In this document: one piece after another, positions 10,579 through 22,258 of the stretch | Position numbering within the stretch: position 1 is the first letter of the stretch | Layout: every line of letters starts with the position of its first letter | Assembly (NCBI GenBank): GCA_910890315.1 | Contig: CAJVGD010000019.1 | Coordinates: 186,001-250,000, forward strand | Source: Serendipita indica DSM 11827 | Taxonomy: Eukaryota > Basidiomycota > Agaricomycetes > Sebacinales > Serendipitaceae | Reading direction: 5' to 3' | DNA length: 64,000 nt | Program-made: the position numbers and the translations under genes | The notes under the pieces: model-generated | The model's database searches: none | What the model was told of the DNA's origin: nothing | Seen by the model: the letters and a program-made list of their open reading frames with translations, nothing else

Positions 10579-13334
10579 ATGACCGCACGTACGGAACAAA
10601 ACTGGGATGTAATTGCCGAAAACGATGAAGATGAACTTCAGGAAGACGTGTGTGCTCGCTTCGCGTCTTGTAGCCGTGTCCTGACGTCTATTTGCCACAG
10701 TATCTGAGCTCGCTGAAAGACGTCGTACTCTTCGCCGTTGACTGCTCTCCATCCATGATGGCCCCTCAGCGCTCAAACAGAAAGGGAGACTCAATGGAAC
10801 CGAGCGAAACCAACAGTCACCTCTTCGCCACATTGAAAGCTGCGGCAGAGTTGCAGAAGAAGAAGGCAATGTACGAGCCGAACGATCTCGTTGGAATTAT
10901 TCTCTTCAACGTCGTGTGTATGGCCTCCTTGGAATTGATGACCGTCTTGACCGTTTCCAGATGGACACTGGAGACGCCGAGGAGCAACTCAAACCTCACG
11001 TCTCCGTTTTCCAGCCAGTCGCACAGGTTAGCGCGGACACCATTTTGGATCTTCTGTCCATACTGAGTGGTGAGTTCGTGAAGGACGACCAGGTTCTATT
11101 CTGACTCACTAATAGACGTCGAAGAAGGAACTCTCTCTCTGGAGAAGAGATTCCGCCCGTGGGGCCGCAGAGTTCCTCTAGGCGATGTTTTCAATGCATG
11201 CAACTGGCACCTCCGTACCCAGTAAGTACAACACGGAGGAAGGTGCTCAGTTTTGATGCTTTCCAGAGCTCCCAAAGCGGCAACAAAACGTATCTTCTTT
11301 GTGACAGATGTTGATGACCCTCATGATGGCAACTTTCAGCTAGATAGAATTGCAAAGCAGAACATAGCCGTAAGCCACGCGCAGACCGCATCTCCAAACT
11401 GATGATTACATTACTTCCAGGATCTATACTCTCTTGGTGTCATCGTCGAACCATTCTTCATCGGCACCAAGAAGAAGCCATTTGACCCAACGAAGCACTT
11501 TACCGATATTCTCTCTCGTGCAGCTGATGATGACGAGGATGCAATACAGCCAATGCCAACTGTAGTGGACGGATTCTCACGCATCCTAAACGAGATGGCG
11601 ATTAGGGAGACACCGAAGCGGAGTCAGTTCTCCATCAATATGACACTAGGAGCTGGGCTCGTGATTGGGGTCAAGGGATATTCGCTCGTGGTTGAGCAAA
11701 AGAAGAGTGCACCTAGGCGATTCCTCGACGTAAACGGTGAATTGAAGGAGTTGGAGACTAAAACGGCCTATTTTTCAGAGGTACATGCTGAGAAGGTAGA
11801 AGAATTGGACCTACTGAACGATTCAACAGGAAAATCTAGAAGACATTGGCTCTGGTGCTTCGCTCGTCTACGGGATGTCGCTCCCTTCTGCCGCTATACA
11901 GAACGAAGATGCAGGGGTGGAGGACCGTGACATTGCGTCACGAGACGCCGCGATGAGTGTAAATCAGGAATTCATCGATCGGACAGATGCACCTGATGGC
12001 CCGAATGGTCCACTGATTCCCGACGAAAGAGGCCAGGTGATTCAGAAGACACCTGTGAGTATTCTGTCGAGCTTTCTACGTCTTTCTCATTGTCAGATTT
12101 ATTATACGAAAGAAGATGTTACGAAATTCAGAACGTTGGGAATGGAACCAGGTTTGTCGGACATAAACATCACCTTACTCCATATTCATGGCAAGCAGGG
12201 ATCAAAATACTAGGCTTCAAGGATGCAGATACACTGGTGTTCGAAGATAACATCAAACACTCATATTTTCTTTATCCCAATGACACAGTTAGGCTCCGAC
12301 TTATTGCGTCGCGCCTCCGTAATGGTTACCCAGGTTTACAAAGGCAGTACAGCAGCATTTGGAGCCCTTATGAGTGCCATGGTCACAAAGGGGAAGATTG
12401 GACTTGCACTTGGCCTCTTTCGACGCAACTCGAGTCCATACTTCTACGCAATGGTACCGCAGGTGCGCACCGACATCACAACAATATAGCGACCTAAAGA
12501 GGCCTTAGGAAGAGGTATTGGACGAGGATGGAGCTCAGGAGAGACCGCCCGGATTCCATATGATTCCACTCCCATTTGCAGATGATATTCGAGCCGCGCC
12601 CGATGCAGCCGAGTCATCTTTACGAGGTATTTACTCTCTTAGACAGATTAAAGCATGTTATGGACGTTTATAGCATCAGACAATCTTGTCCAAGCAGCCG
12701 CAGCATGGATAAAAAAGGTTCGGATCCAGAAAGGATACGTGCCAGATGCGTATCCTAACCCAAGTAGGCACCATGCTATATTTTATATGCAAGTAACTGG
12801 ACTGGTATTTCATCTAGCGCTCGGCCTATTCTACTCGCAGCTGCAAGCCATGGCTCTGAGAGAGGAGTTCGATGCAGAACAGTTCAGCGATCGAACTGCG
12901 CCACAGCTCGAATCCATATTCAATGTGAGTGATCTATTGTTTAGTGTAAGACTGACTGTTAAGCAAAATGTAGAGGGCCGGGGCCAAAGTCGAGCAATGG
13001 AAGGAGGTATTGGAGAAAGAGCCAAATGCAGAGACAACATTCCTCACGTCTTCGTCAAAACGAAAAGCGGTGGGTCACTCATCATCTGCAAATCTAATCC
13101 TAAACCTTCTTAAGGACGTGACGGTCAACGACCTAGAGGTGCGAACTCATTATGAGAACGAGACATTGAGCAAAGTAAGATGGATCAGTCGTCTGAATGT
13201 GAGCTTCCTGACCTGTTCTTGAGATGACCGTCGACATGCTCAAGAGCTTTCTACGATCGAAAGGGAAAGCTACTTCTGGAACGAAGCCAGTTCTCATCGA
13301 ACGTGTGACAGAGTATATGAAGGAGAATCCATAG
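10579..13334 (+). CDS. ku70: Ku70 subunit of the Ku DNA-end-binding complex
   Basis: Sixteen exons sum exactly to 2040 nt, giving 679 residues. The introns are 42-54 nt. Exon 1 encodes [19 protein letters not shown]. The N-terminal VWA-like domain follows ([54 protein letters not shown]). Next is the Ku beta-barrel ([63 protein letters not shown]), the C-terminal arm ([20 protein letters not shown]) and a final SAP domain ([20 protein letters not shown]...LIERVTEYM). Ku70/Ku80 rings bind broken DNA ends in the nucleus, recruit the non-homologous end-joining machinery and act at telomeres. All domains and phases are intact. The stop codon is 77 bp before the next start, so the DCTN6 promoter is very short. 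Confidence 0.96.
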
Positions 13335-13411
13335 TCTTACCGTCGTGCGGTCTTATTCACAAGTTCCCTATTCCGTGTTCGCGAAGTTGGTATTTTGGAC
13401 CTGACACCTTC

Positions 13412-14154
13412 ATGCCACCATTGTAAGGCCTTTTATGGCGTAATATTTGACGCAAATGACGTCTACCATGCAGAAAAGACAGATTTACAATTCATTCTAA
13501 GGCCGTAGTCTGCCAAGATGTTGAGATGCGCGGCGACATTACAATTGGAGCAGGTACCGTCCAGCACTCAAACACCATAATGTTACCTAAAGGCATCTAG
13601 GAACTGTTGTTCACCCCAAAGCTGCAATCTTCGCTCTGGGAGGCCCAATTATCATTGGCAACAATTGTATTTTAGAGGAAGGAACAATTTTGGTTAACCG
13701 GTGCGTATTTAGGCTCTCTTTAGAAGGACGAAAAAGTCTCAACCACCCGTGATAGCCGCAAGGAGATTATGAAAGTGGGAAACGACAATTTATTTGAGAT
13801 TCATTGTCGTGCGTCCGGTTATATAATCTTCTTTGCCTTCTGCATCGTATCTGAAAGTCGTATGGACAGGTGTCGAGGCCCCATACATCGGCGACTTCAA
13901 TACCATCTCAACAAAAGCGCGTGCATCATACAGTCCGACTTTCCAACCACTGTGTCGTTGGCGCGGGATGCCTAGTCACGCCTACAGAAGACGAAGTCAT
14001 GCCAGACTATACGGTCCTTTATGGTCCAGGATGTGAGCGCCAGACGTGGAGTGGGAGGGGCAAGCTACAGGAACAAGATCTAAGACGCAAGCATGGAGAA
14101 TATCTACGGGAAATGTTGCCCAAGTTCAATCGTATACGAAGGACGGATGAGTAG
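13412..14154 (+). CDS. dynactin subunit 6 (p27), left-handed beta-helix protein
   Basis: Five exons: 13412-13422, 13474-13553, 13601-13700, 13756-13808 and 13870-14154. The first exon has only 11 nt and gives MPPLKDRFTIHSKAVVCQDV across the junction. Hexapeptide turns typical of LbH proteins follow (GDITIGAGTVVHPKA, GPIIIGNNCILEEGTILVN, YIGDFNTISTKA, HHTVRLSNHCVVGAGCLV), then YTVLYGPGCERQTWSGRGK and a helical tail LRRKHGEYLREMLPKFNRIR. DCTN6 sits at the pointed end of dynactin, which couples cargo to dynein. The frame moves by one step at about 13918-13921, between the STKA and HHTVRL blocks, where homologues read straight through. A sequence error is more likely than decay because everything after it is conserved. 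Confidence 0.88.
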
Positions 14155-14606
14155 ATGCATACATGATTGAAACGGGAAGGCTATTCGGGTCACAAAGGGA
14201 AACCTTCGACCCAAAATGAGGTGAGCCCCGTTTGGCAGTGGATCCTGTGGCTCATTGATCCGGTGACAGTCTTTTTTAATGCTAGAGATGTATAGAAACT
14301 GAATTGAGATGCGGCATCTAGGACGCGCAGCTTCTTCGAGCCCGAGGTTTACAAGGGCTGTCAGCCCACCAATAATTTTCGAGTGTGCCACCACTGCGGT
14401 TGATCTTTCTTATCCCTCCTCTGTTAGTATCTGGCTCAGGGTACCAGGTCGGCGGACCTTGTTGAGCTTCGAAGAATTCAAAGGCGCCCTCATTCCAGTT
14501 TTTGGTGGGTCTAGCTAAGACCAGGAGATATATAGAGGCGTTTGATATCGACCGGCTGGGTATCCCCTCCTTGGAAAGACGGCCCATCGGCGTCGTTGTC
14601 GAGTGT
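14155..14606. other. intergenic, upstream of methyltransferase C
   Basis: Holds the 3' flank of DCTN6 and the promoter and leader of methyltransferase C. The longer open frames lie partly antisense to the methyltransferase first exon and resemble no family. Nothing else seen. Confidence 0.4.
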
Positions 14607-16429
14607 ATGAGCAACGGATCATACGGACACCAACAGAGCAGATTTACTTCCTCGAATTCCATAGCAAGAGTGGATCAAGACGCATTTGGACGAGGCACCT
14701 CAGATATTGGGTCGACTTACTACGCCGAATCAATGGCGGATACGCATTTACCAGATGGGGATCATGACAGAGCAAGTCAAGTCTCAGTGACAAGTACCGC
14801 GATGATTGAACGAGAAGAGTATCTTCGACAAGAAGCTGGGCGTGTAAGTACCATACAAGATTGTCAAGGGGTGCTAATGGGGTTGCAGTCTTACAACGTA
14901 TTGAATGACTCTTACTTCCTCCCTACTGGTGCGTTTCTTGACCAGAAATACGATCCCTGCTTAGAAAGCTGTAGATGATGAGGAGTTTGCCCGATTGTGA
15001 GGTTCTCTATATTGTGAACATGCCAATGCTCATATGGATTAGGAACAAGCAACATCTTGCACTGAAACTTGCACTCTCTGGTCTATATACCGCGCCAGAA
15101 GTTGTTGAAGTCATCCTCGCAAAGCGAGACGGAGAGAAGCAAAAGATCTTGGATGTCGGTACGCGATGATTTATTGAGTAAATTCGCATGCCTAAGGAGG
15201 TTTGACACAGGCTGCGGCACCGGTGTATGGGCAGTCGCAATGGCCAAAGCCTTTCCGCACTGCGAAGTCGTTGGAATCGATCTCGCGCCTGTACCGCTCG
15301 GACCCGAAGCGATCCCACCAAACTGCCGCTTCGAACTAGACGACGTCAACAAGGAGCTCCCTCACTACTATAACCAATTCTCTGTGGTCCATGCCCGCTT
15401 CATTGCTGGTGGCTTGCGCGACTTCAAAAAATGTAAAGGGGAGATTGAGCGGTGCCTGGAGCCTGGTGGCATTATGCTATGGATGGACGGCGACTATGAC
15501 ATGTGCACGAAGGATAAAGCCATCTATCGTGCTCCAGCGAGTGACGCACATCCGGACGGTTCATGGCTAGCACGGATGATATTCGGTGCGTGAAATATAT
15601 CATATGTCATATGGAGCTGACAAATTTTTAGAAATGCGTAGAACTGCTGTTCGAATGGGCCGTAGTGATATCTTTACGATGATCGAAACATTGAGTCTCG
15701 GGCTTTGGAATGATGAATTACTGGATCCAGAGACGTATGGTATACCTTGAGATCCGCTTAATCGATACTCATCTGCACAGATGCGGGGCGGCCGACTTGT
15801 TCATGCCTTTGGGTATGTTGATTCCCTTCAATATGCTCGATCAGTCCTGACAAACACATAGGGCCATGGGCTACAGGCATGTAATCTCAACTCAAAGTCT
15901 CTCTATTAACGGGTAATCATAGATCCAAATCCTCTCCAGAATCAGCGTCTACACCATATCGGCACGTTAATGCGCCAGGATTTCTCTGTAAGTCCTTGAG
16001 CGTTACGATACGGTATACTAATAAAATGCAGAGCGGACACAAGGCGTTTCATGTCCCCTTCCAGAAAGTCGGCATCTCCGCAGAAACTTGTAACGAGTGG
16101 TCGGGTTTGGCCGACAAAGGTATGTATATTACTAATCGAACCTTTTTATTACTTATCTCTTTCAAGACTTGAACGAGATGAAGAAACCGCTACTTGTCCG
16201 CTTTCCCTGTGCGTGGGGTCGTCGACGAGCAGGGCCAGGTGAAGCAGCGCCTCCACTTCCCTCTTCATCATCGAAAGCAGATATCAAAGAAAATTTGCGC
16301 TCAAGTTTACCACCATACCCTTACTTTGACGTGTTCCAAACAAAGGAACAAGCAAAGGAAGCGTATGAGAGGAGGAACAAAACCAAGACATTCACACCGC
16401 CCCCGAATCCCCCGGGTCTACAAGTATAG
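14607..16429 (+). CDS. LaeA-type SAM-dependent methyltransferase, paralogue C
   Basis: Eleven exons sum exactly to 1356 nt (451 residues): 14607-14843, 14889-14928, 14975-14996, 15043-15158, 15211-15585, 15632-15734, 15781-15812, 15862-15876, 15923-15987, 16032-16119 and 16167-16429. Motif I is split by an intron: KILDVG | CGTGVWAVAMAKAFP. Then come CEVVGIDLAPVPL, IPPNCRFELDDVN, QFSVVHARFIAGGLRDFKK, CLEPGGIMLWMDGDYDM, HPDGSW and LSLGLWNDELLDPET. Exon 8 is the 15-nt micro-exon; the intron after it begins with GC rather than GT (ACAG|GCATGT), the only choice that keeps the frame. The tail has CAWGRRRAG, LPPYPYF and KTFTPPPNPPGLQ. It is closest to paralogue D and intact. The substrate is unknown. 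Confidence 0.92.
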
Positions 16430-16565
16430 ATCTGAATGATCATTTCATTTAGCCACTGCCAAGAATGTGCAGATGCGGGTGAAGGGCAGGTTGAAGGTTA
16501 TCACAAGATTTTGGTTTCTTCGCCTACGGCTCGTCTACGTCTTGTTTGCAATTCTGGTGAGAAAT

Positions 16566-18058
16566 CTACGACCAGTCGCATACTTTCCTGTATGCAGAAT
16601 CTGAGAATACCTCGACAATTTTGAGGCTCTTCGTAATCTTTCCACCATTCATGAGTCTAGTAGCTACGTTCTTGACTGTCCCTGCCGGAATTCCTCTCAC
16701 GAACAGGTGGCTCGTGTGCGAAATCTTTGGGAGCATGTCTGTTAACAAAATGCTCTGAGCAAGCTGGTCCTTGGCCTTGCTATCGTCGAGGTACCACTCG
16801 ATCAAGGGACAAATGGGAGTGGTCGTTTCAGACTGGTCTGCGCCGAGCTAATATGAAGCCTTTCTAGGTGCGGGACTTTGAGGATAGTTAAAACTTGGTC
16901 GCATGTCCCGTGTATGTGAAGGGTGGATAGATATGGAAGAGTGACGGAGCCCTTGAAGTCTGATTTGTCGGTGGCGTGTCGTACATAGAGATGTTGAAGT
17001 TGCTTAAAGGCACCAAGTTGAGAGAACATGCATCCGTTCCTGTATTCGGTGTCCAGGTGAGTGAGCCCTGGTATTTCGACGATGTAGGAGGGGAGGTAGT
17101 CCACTGTCATCATGCGTAACCCAGAGAGGTCGTGAAATGGTGGCTCATCAATGAGATACGTGTCAGCATATTCCAAGTTGTGAATCTCAAGACGACGCAG
17201 GTTCGGTGTTGGGCCACCCAGATTGTCGAAGAAAGTAGTAGGGCCATATATTTCCTGTGGAAGCGTGATTTTAAGCGATTCCCATCGCATCATTTGCTTT
17301 TGGTCAACTCCGAGAAGAAGCTCGATCAGGCGATGAACGCAGGAAGCCCTTTCTTGTACAGGCCCGTCATCAGTCTGCCACTCAGACTCGTAAAGGGCTT
17401 CAGCGACATAGCCAGCGACGGTTCTTCCAAACTTGGGCTCAACTATCTTCTCAATCTGGTCAATTTGGTAGGTAGTAGGGTCCAATTTGCAGGGAAGTTT
17501 TATTGTAATGTCGAGCAGACGTTCCTTGCTGCGCTCCAAGCACGCTTGAATATAGCATTGGGTAGGGAAATGAGGGCCCATTAGATCCTCCGGAAACATT
17601 AGATCGATACGTGTCCAGAGCGTCGACGTTCCCATAATGATCTGATGAAAGCGTTTGCACACGAGCATCAAAGAGCGGATAGAAGGATGAACAAGGTACG
17701 TCGCATAGTCAAATATTGTGCAAAGGAGTTCGTCGGGAAGATTTCCGAGGGACGTCTGACGGTTTGCCCTCTTTTGTGCAGCAAGTATCATGGACTGACG
17801 TTGCTGAAGAGCATATGTGCGCAACTTTTTCGCGAGGGAAGCACGTTTTGTCTTTGCATGCAGCCATTGCTGCTCGAGGATTTCGGTTTCCTGCTGCCAC
17901 TGCTTTAGCAAGATCTGGGTGACCTGCATGGTAGGCGGAAGTCTTATCCCAGCTAAGAGCTCTTCGATATGCTCCATTTTGATTTCGAGGGGGCTCGGCC
18001 GTCGTAGTCCGCTTTCTGAACCCAGTGGTGATAGCAAGGACCAAGTTCTGAATGTCAC
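16566..18058 (-). CDS. F-box protein 2, coiled-coil type, with one frame discontinuity
   Basis: The main frame runs from 18058 (or from the ATG at 17977, MEHIEELLAGIRLPP) to a TGA at 16802. It encodes an N-terminal coiled coil (WQQETEILEQQWLHAKTKRA), then an F-box (NLPDELLCTIFDYATYL, LMLVCKRFHQIIMGTSTLW, DLMFPE), then LRR-like segments (PNLRRLEIHNLEY, GLTHLDTEYRNG, LQHLYVRHA, LSTLHIHG, LERLHISSAQ). The adjacent frame continues at once with LIEWYLDDSKAKDQLAQSI and runs to 16566, the kind of end expected after the last repeat. The two pieces differ by one step at about 16800-16806 in a C/T run. The coiled coil ahead of the F-box is the layout usual in Agaricomycetes. This gene is from a different F-box subfamily than its neighbours. 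Role inferred: substrate adaptor of an SCF ubiquitin ligase. Confidence 0.72.
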
Positions 18059-18130
18059 TTGGTCGAAAACAGGCAGTGAGTAGCGGCAATTCCAGGGTAT
18101 ATATAAAGTCTAATCTAGTCGATTCCTACA

Positions 18131-19579
18131 TCATAACTCCGCATCCACCGACCAATGCATCTCGCAGACATCTTCCGTCCACCAAACCTCCGCAAGTGCA
18201 TAGTAACGACTTCTCATCCAAGGAAAGAGCCTCTCCCTCACACCTATCTCGGAGAGATTCACCATCGCACCTATGTGGAATTTGATGGAGAGTTGGACCG
18301 AGGTGTCCCTCCTCGCGCTCAGTCTAATACGTGCAGTAACAAGTCGTTCGAATGTCTTGATACTGATCATATTGGAATGGTCGTCAATTTGTAAATTAGG
18401 CACAGCGTATAGCCGCCGCCGTGACTCGTCGATCGCTCCCTCATACTCAATCATAGAGGGCAGGAGCATGGCTAGCCAGCTAGCTGGAAACGTTAATTTC
18501 GTCAGGTTTGGACACATACCGAGTATTTGTGCGATCTCGGCGGTAGAAACGCTATGATGTTCTGGACCGAACGAAAGCTCCTCAACCGTTGGGTTGGTGG
18601 ATAGAAACTGAACAAGGCGACCAAGTTGGAAGAGATTCATACCGAGCTTGCGTAGCTGTGGCATTTGGGGAGGTCGTTGGCTTGCGAGGCACCAGTACGA
18701 TTCCATGTCGTTAATCTGGTAGAGATATATTTCTTTGAGGGAAGAAGCAGGCTTAAAAGGGGTATTGTTCCCGAAAGCTCGTTCCATCACCAAGCTGCCG
18801 TCAATGTTGATCCTCCGTAGTCGAGGGCAACATAAGAATAGTAGGTCGCGTGAAACGGCAGGAGAAAATCCGCCCTTTAGATGTTCACGTCGATATGTAA
18901 AAGAAGTCCACCCAAACTTTGCCTTATCGCTCACGCCTTGGAACCGGAGAGTCATGTCAACCAGCTCAATCGACGGTATAGCCTCCATGATGTAATTTCC
19001 ATAGAAAATGCAATGATCTATAGCGAAGTGTCCCCCTTTTCTCTGTGAGGGCTCGAAGCGAGGTGAAACCCGTTGGTACTGGGGCCGACAGAGAAGGAGC
19101 GACCGAGGTGGACGGGAAAGGGTGAGTGTAAGCTGGTGGGGAATCATGCGCATGCCGAAGTGGTTTAGATGGAATGCGAGCTGGTGGATATTTGCGTCGT
19201 CGAATGCACGGCTGAATGCATCGATCACATTTCCGCTCCAAATTTCACAGTCTCCATCCCTCACGAGGATATAGAGTGGGTGGTTCTTCGCAAGCGCTCG
19301 TCTTTCCGCGATAATAGGCAATAGATCTGTCATTCTCCAGAAGAGCGGAAAGTCGATAACAGCCCAAGCCTCTGGAAGATCTAGCATAACTTGCCGAAAG
19401 TGATGGCAAACATGAGAGAGTATCTCTGAAGGCCTTCTTTTACTCGCATTTCGTGAATCGCGACGGTATTCGATGGCAAAGCGGAAGATTGTGATGAGCG
19501 TCTCGATTGGAAGACCAAAGATCGTCGCTTGTTTCGCATTTTGTATGCGTAGTGTACTAGTGTCCATAATACTGAGCAC
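18131..19579 (-). CDS. F-box protein 3
   Basis: Single frame of 482 codons. The F-box region reads IFGLPIETLITIFRFAIEY, then SEILSHVCHHFRQVMLDLPE and VIDFPLFWR. LRR-like stretches follow: CPRLRRINIDGSLV, SLKEIYLYQINDMESYW, NPTVEELSFG, CPNLTKLTFPASWLA. The end, LFPWMRSRYYALAEVWW, matches the end of F-box 1, so the two are paralogues that now lie on either side of Ku70/DCTN6. It is 72 bp upstream of F-box 2 on the other side and about 190 bp downstream from the decayed copy 4. Start: first ATG, with a second at residue 5 (MDTSTLRIQNAKQ). Probable SCF substrate receptor; the target is unknown. Confidence 0.82.
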   Translation of the reverse strand: MLSIMDTSTLRIQNAKQATIFGLPIETLITIFRFAIEYRRDSRNASKRRPSEILSHVCHHFRQVMLDLPEAWAVIDFPLFWRMTDLLPIIAERRALAKNHPLYILVRDGDCEIWSGNVIDAFSRAFDDANIHQLAFHLNHFGMRMIPHQLTLTLSRPPRSLLLCRPQYQRVSPRFEPSQRKGGHFAIDHCIFYGNYIMEAIPSIELVDMTLRFQGVSDKAKFGWTSFTYRREHLKGGFSPAVSRDLLFLCCPRLRRINIDGSLVMERAFGNNTPFKPASSLKEIYLYQINDMESYWCLASQRPPQMPQLRKLGMNLFQLGRLVQFLSTNPTVEELSFGPEHHSVSTAEIAQILGMCPNLTKLTFPASWLAMLLPSMIEYEGAIDESRRRLYAVPNLQIDDHSNMISIKTFERLVTARIRLSARRDTSVQLSIKFHIGAMVNLSEIGVRERLFPWMRSRYYALAEVWWTEDVCEMHWSVDAEL

Positions 19580-19771
19580 GCCGAACCACTGGGAGCCTGG
19601 GGTCAGCTTGAGTCTCTCAACCAGCCTGTCGGGGTCTGGTTCAACGTTAGGCGGGTGATGGGCGGCTCTTGTAGATAGCGCTGTAAACTATGCAATAAAA
19701 ATGTCATGGAAGCAAAAAATATGATTTTCAAGGATATATATATACTGGTCACTCGCTATTGCGTCCACCGA

Positions 19772-21330
19772 CTAGGAGGGAGGCTCATTTCTGCCCATGG
19801 CAGCCGCTACCTCGTTCGACCAATACACGTGACAAGCATCCTCCTTCCAGTGAATCTTAGCCCGAGATATGGAGTGGCTATGCATCCAAGGGAGGACAAG
19901 ACTCTGATATCGAGTCCCCCCCCTTCTCAAACTCCGGATTTCGAATCGAGATCGTGGACACTCTACGGATTCGCTCTTTAAGGCGAACCTGGACTGGGGC
20001 CTCTTGACCTTTTGGCACGACAAAGCCCGCCCGCCCAGCATTCGATCCGTCTCGTAAAATGCCGCGGGCCTCAACGAGCTTTTCAAAGATATCCGTAGTG
20101 GTACTATAATTGATTTCATCAAACTCGAGATGTTCGACGGAGGCGAACATGCCATGCGGATCTTGAGCAGATTTCGCATTTGTAAATCCGCGCATCCATT
20201 GAGAAGGTAGGTTGATTTTGGTGATTCCAGTACATGCTTGAGAAAACTACTTTATGTATTTCGATGGAAAGCACGAGGTATTGGAGGCGAAACCGAAGGT
20301 CAACTGTGTCAAGGTAGGATGATTCCGAAGAAACGCGCATAGTTGATCTGCTTTGAAGTGAGTTGTACCAAATTTGATCAATTTGGGCAAGGTGAGCGGT
20401 CGCTGATTCCTCTCAAATGATCGCACACCCGGAATGTTATGTATTGAGCTCGCGTAGAGCTGGTCGTATATACGATACTGGATTGGGCGAAATGCTTGGA
20501 AATTGGATGTAATGTATCATCAGCTTCTCTAGACGAGGGCACTGAGCGAAGACCACGGTGGCGTCAATTGTTACCGAATACCTCTGCGCTTTAAAGTGTT
20601 TACATTCGTGTATGAATGAGCGTAGCTCCAATTTGAGCCCCTATTCCAGGAGTCTCCAGTTCATATTAACGTCAGTCAGGTGTATCGCTCTGATGCTGAT
20701 CAACGACCGAGTGCTTGGGAGGTGGCATAATGGGAAGTGATCATCGATTGGTTTCAAAGCTGAAGTCGAGAATATTTTGAGGAAACCTTCTGTATGACTC
20801 TTGATATCATTAGCCCATGTGGGGTGTTGGTATGGCATCAACGACAGTTTTAAGGATTCCAACCATCGATGAATGGGAAATATGAAAGATGATTTTATCC
20901 ACTGACGTAATATCGGCAAACATAGACGGGATTGAGTTAATGGTCTGAGTGTTCCAAGCACCAATTCCTCCGTCGCGCACGAAGATGTAAACAGATCGAT
21001 CTCTAGCCCGCTTTTCATGGTAGAGACGTACATTGAGATGGATTTCTTGGACCAGAAGAGGGGAATGTCAATAGTTCGCCATGCCTCTGGCATATCGAGC
21101 ATGATGTTTCGGAATATATGGCACGTGTGGGCGATTGATTCGTGTGAACGTAGCTTTGTGCCTGAGTTTGGCATGTCTTCCAGTGCGAACCAAAAGATTA
21201 CGGTCAGAATCTCGGTCGGCAGACAAAAAATGGGTGCGTTGGCTGCATTCGCGGTAGTTCTGGTCCGAGCACGACCTCTAGCTGTTGAGAAGAAGAGAAG
21301 ATCGCGCGCTGTCTTCGAGAGTTGTATCTT
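19772..21330 (-). pseudogene. F-box protein 4, decayed paralogue of F-box 1 and 3
   Basis: Similarity to F-box 3 runs over the whole length but not in one frame and without a clear start codon. From about 21280 a frame reads PIFCLPTEILTVIFWFALED and HTCHIFRNIMLDMPEAW, TIDIPLFWSKKS. A second segment (20631-20437) has CPRLEKLMIHYIQF. A third has LRNHPTLTQLTFGF and, after an in-frame TAG (20247-20249), ITKINLPSQWM and VEHLEFDEINYS. The frame then changes in a long G/C run near 19920 before the family end LVLPWMHSHSISRAKIHW. At least one stop plus two or three frame changes point to a pseudogene. Part of this could be sequence error at the homopolymer. Confidence 0.7.
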
Positions 21331-22258
21331 TGCCTTTGTGGTTGGGCTTCAAGATGCACCCAATATGTTCAAGCGGAATCCAGTAATCTCATGGGTTGCA
21401 TATAAACAACTATATATGTCTAATAAGTGAGTGAGCAAGATCAATGTCAAGGGAATGCAAAGCCAAGGAAAACGAGTAACGAAGACGGGCAACGAGGAAG
21501 TGACAATGTGAGGGGAAATGATAGGTTGAGTGAATTGAATTCAGCATTCTAGAGCTTTGGCGTCGACTTGATTGGTCTGCTGTCACAACTTTGGACACTA
21601 TCCAACAACAGCCTGCCAGTAAAAGGCCGGTTTAAACACTCAGATTATTGACCATTATCCTCGATGCATTCCCGTTAAACTGCGTTGATCCTGAATTTGT
21701 ATTGTTATCCCTCCTTCCAGTCTTCGAAGCGCCAATTCGCCAAATCTCGAGCTCTACCCAATATCTATCGCAAATCTTTCATCTTGTTTCAACACTTGAT
21801 ACTAGATGAGCTGTCACGCTCTCTTACCGTTGAAATTGTGTCCATTAAATCTCTTCGGATCCATCTCCAGAATAAACAGGTATCCTCTGATCACCCCTTT
21901 CACTCTTTGGATCATTTTAATCATCGCAGAACCTGCAAATTGGCAGATTTTCCGTGGATGAGCCCTTCATACCACCCTTTATTTGCCGCTCATCGGCGGA
22001 GCCGTCGAACTATGGTCACCGGTAAGCTTACTCGCGTCCCTTCCATTGGGGCTTCATCCTTCACTCACTACCTCTTTGCATGACCGTCCGACCCAGCTCG
22101 GCGGACCTCAAATCGATCACAGTCGCCTTTGAGTCCGTACCGTTATATAGAAGGCCTCCACTAAGGACACGAAATAATCTCACTCTCACCTCTCCCTCGA
22201 AACCCCTGGCCCAGCCACCGGACGCCAGAGACCGAAGCCGAGACTGAGGCGCAAACCC
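21331..22258. other. intergenic, upstream of methyltransferase D
   Basis: About 0.9 kb without a gene that I can support. A plus-strand frame of 132 codons at 21685-22083 has no recognisable domain. The promoter of methyltransferase D lies in its right half, which is CT-rich near 22160-22210. Confidence 0.4.
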
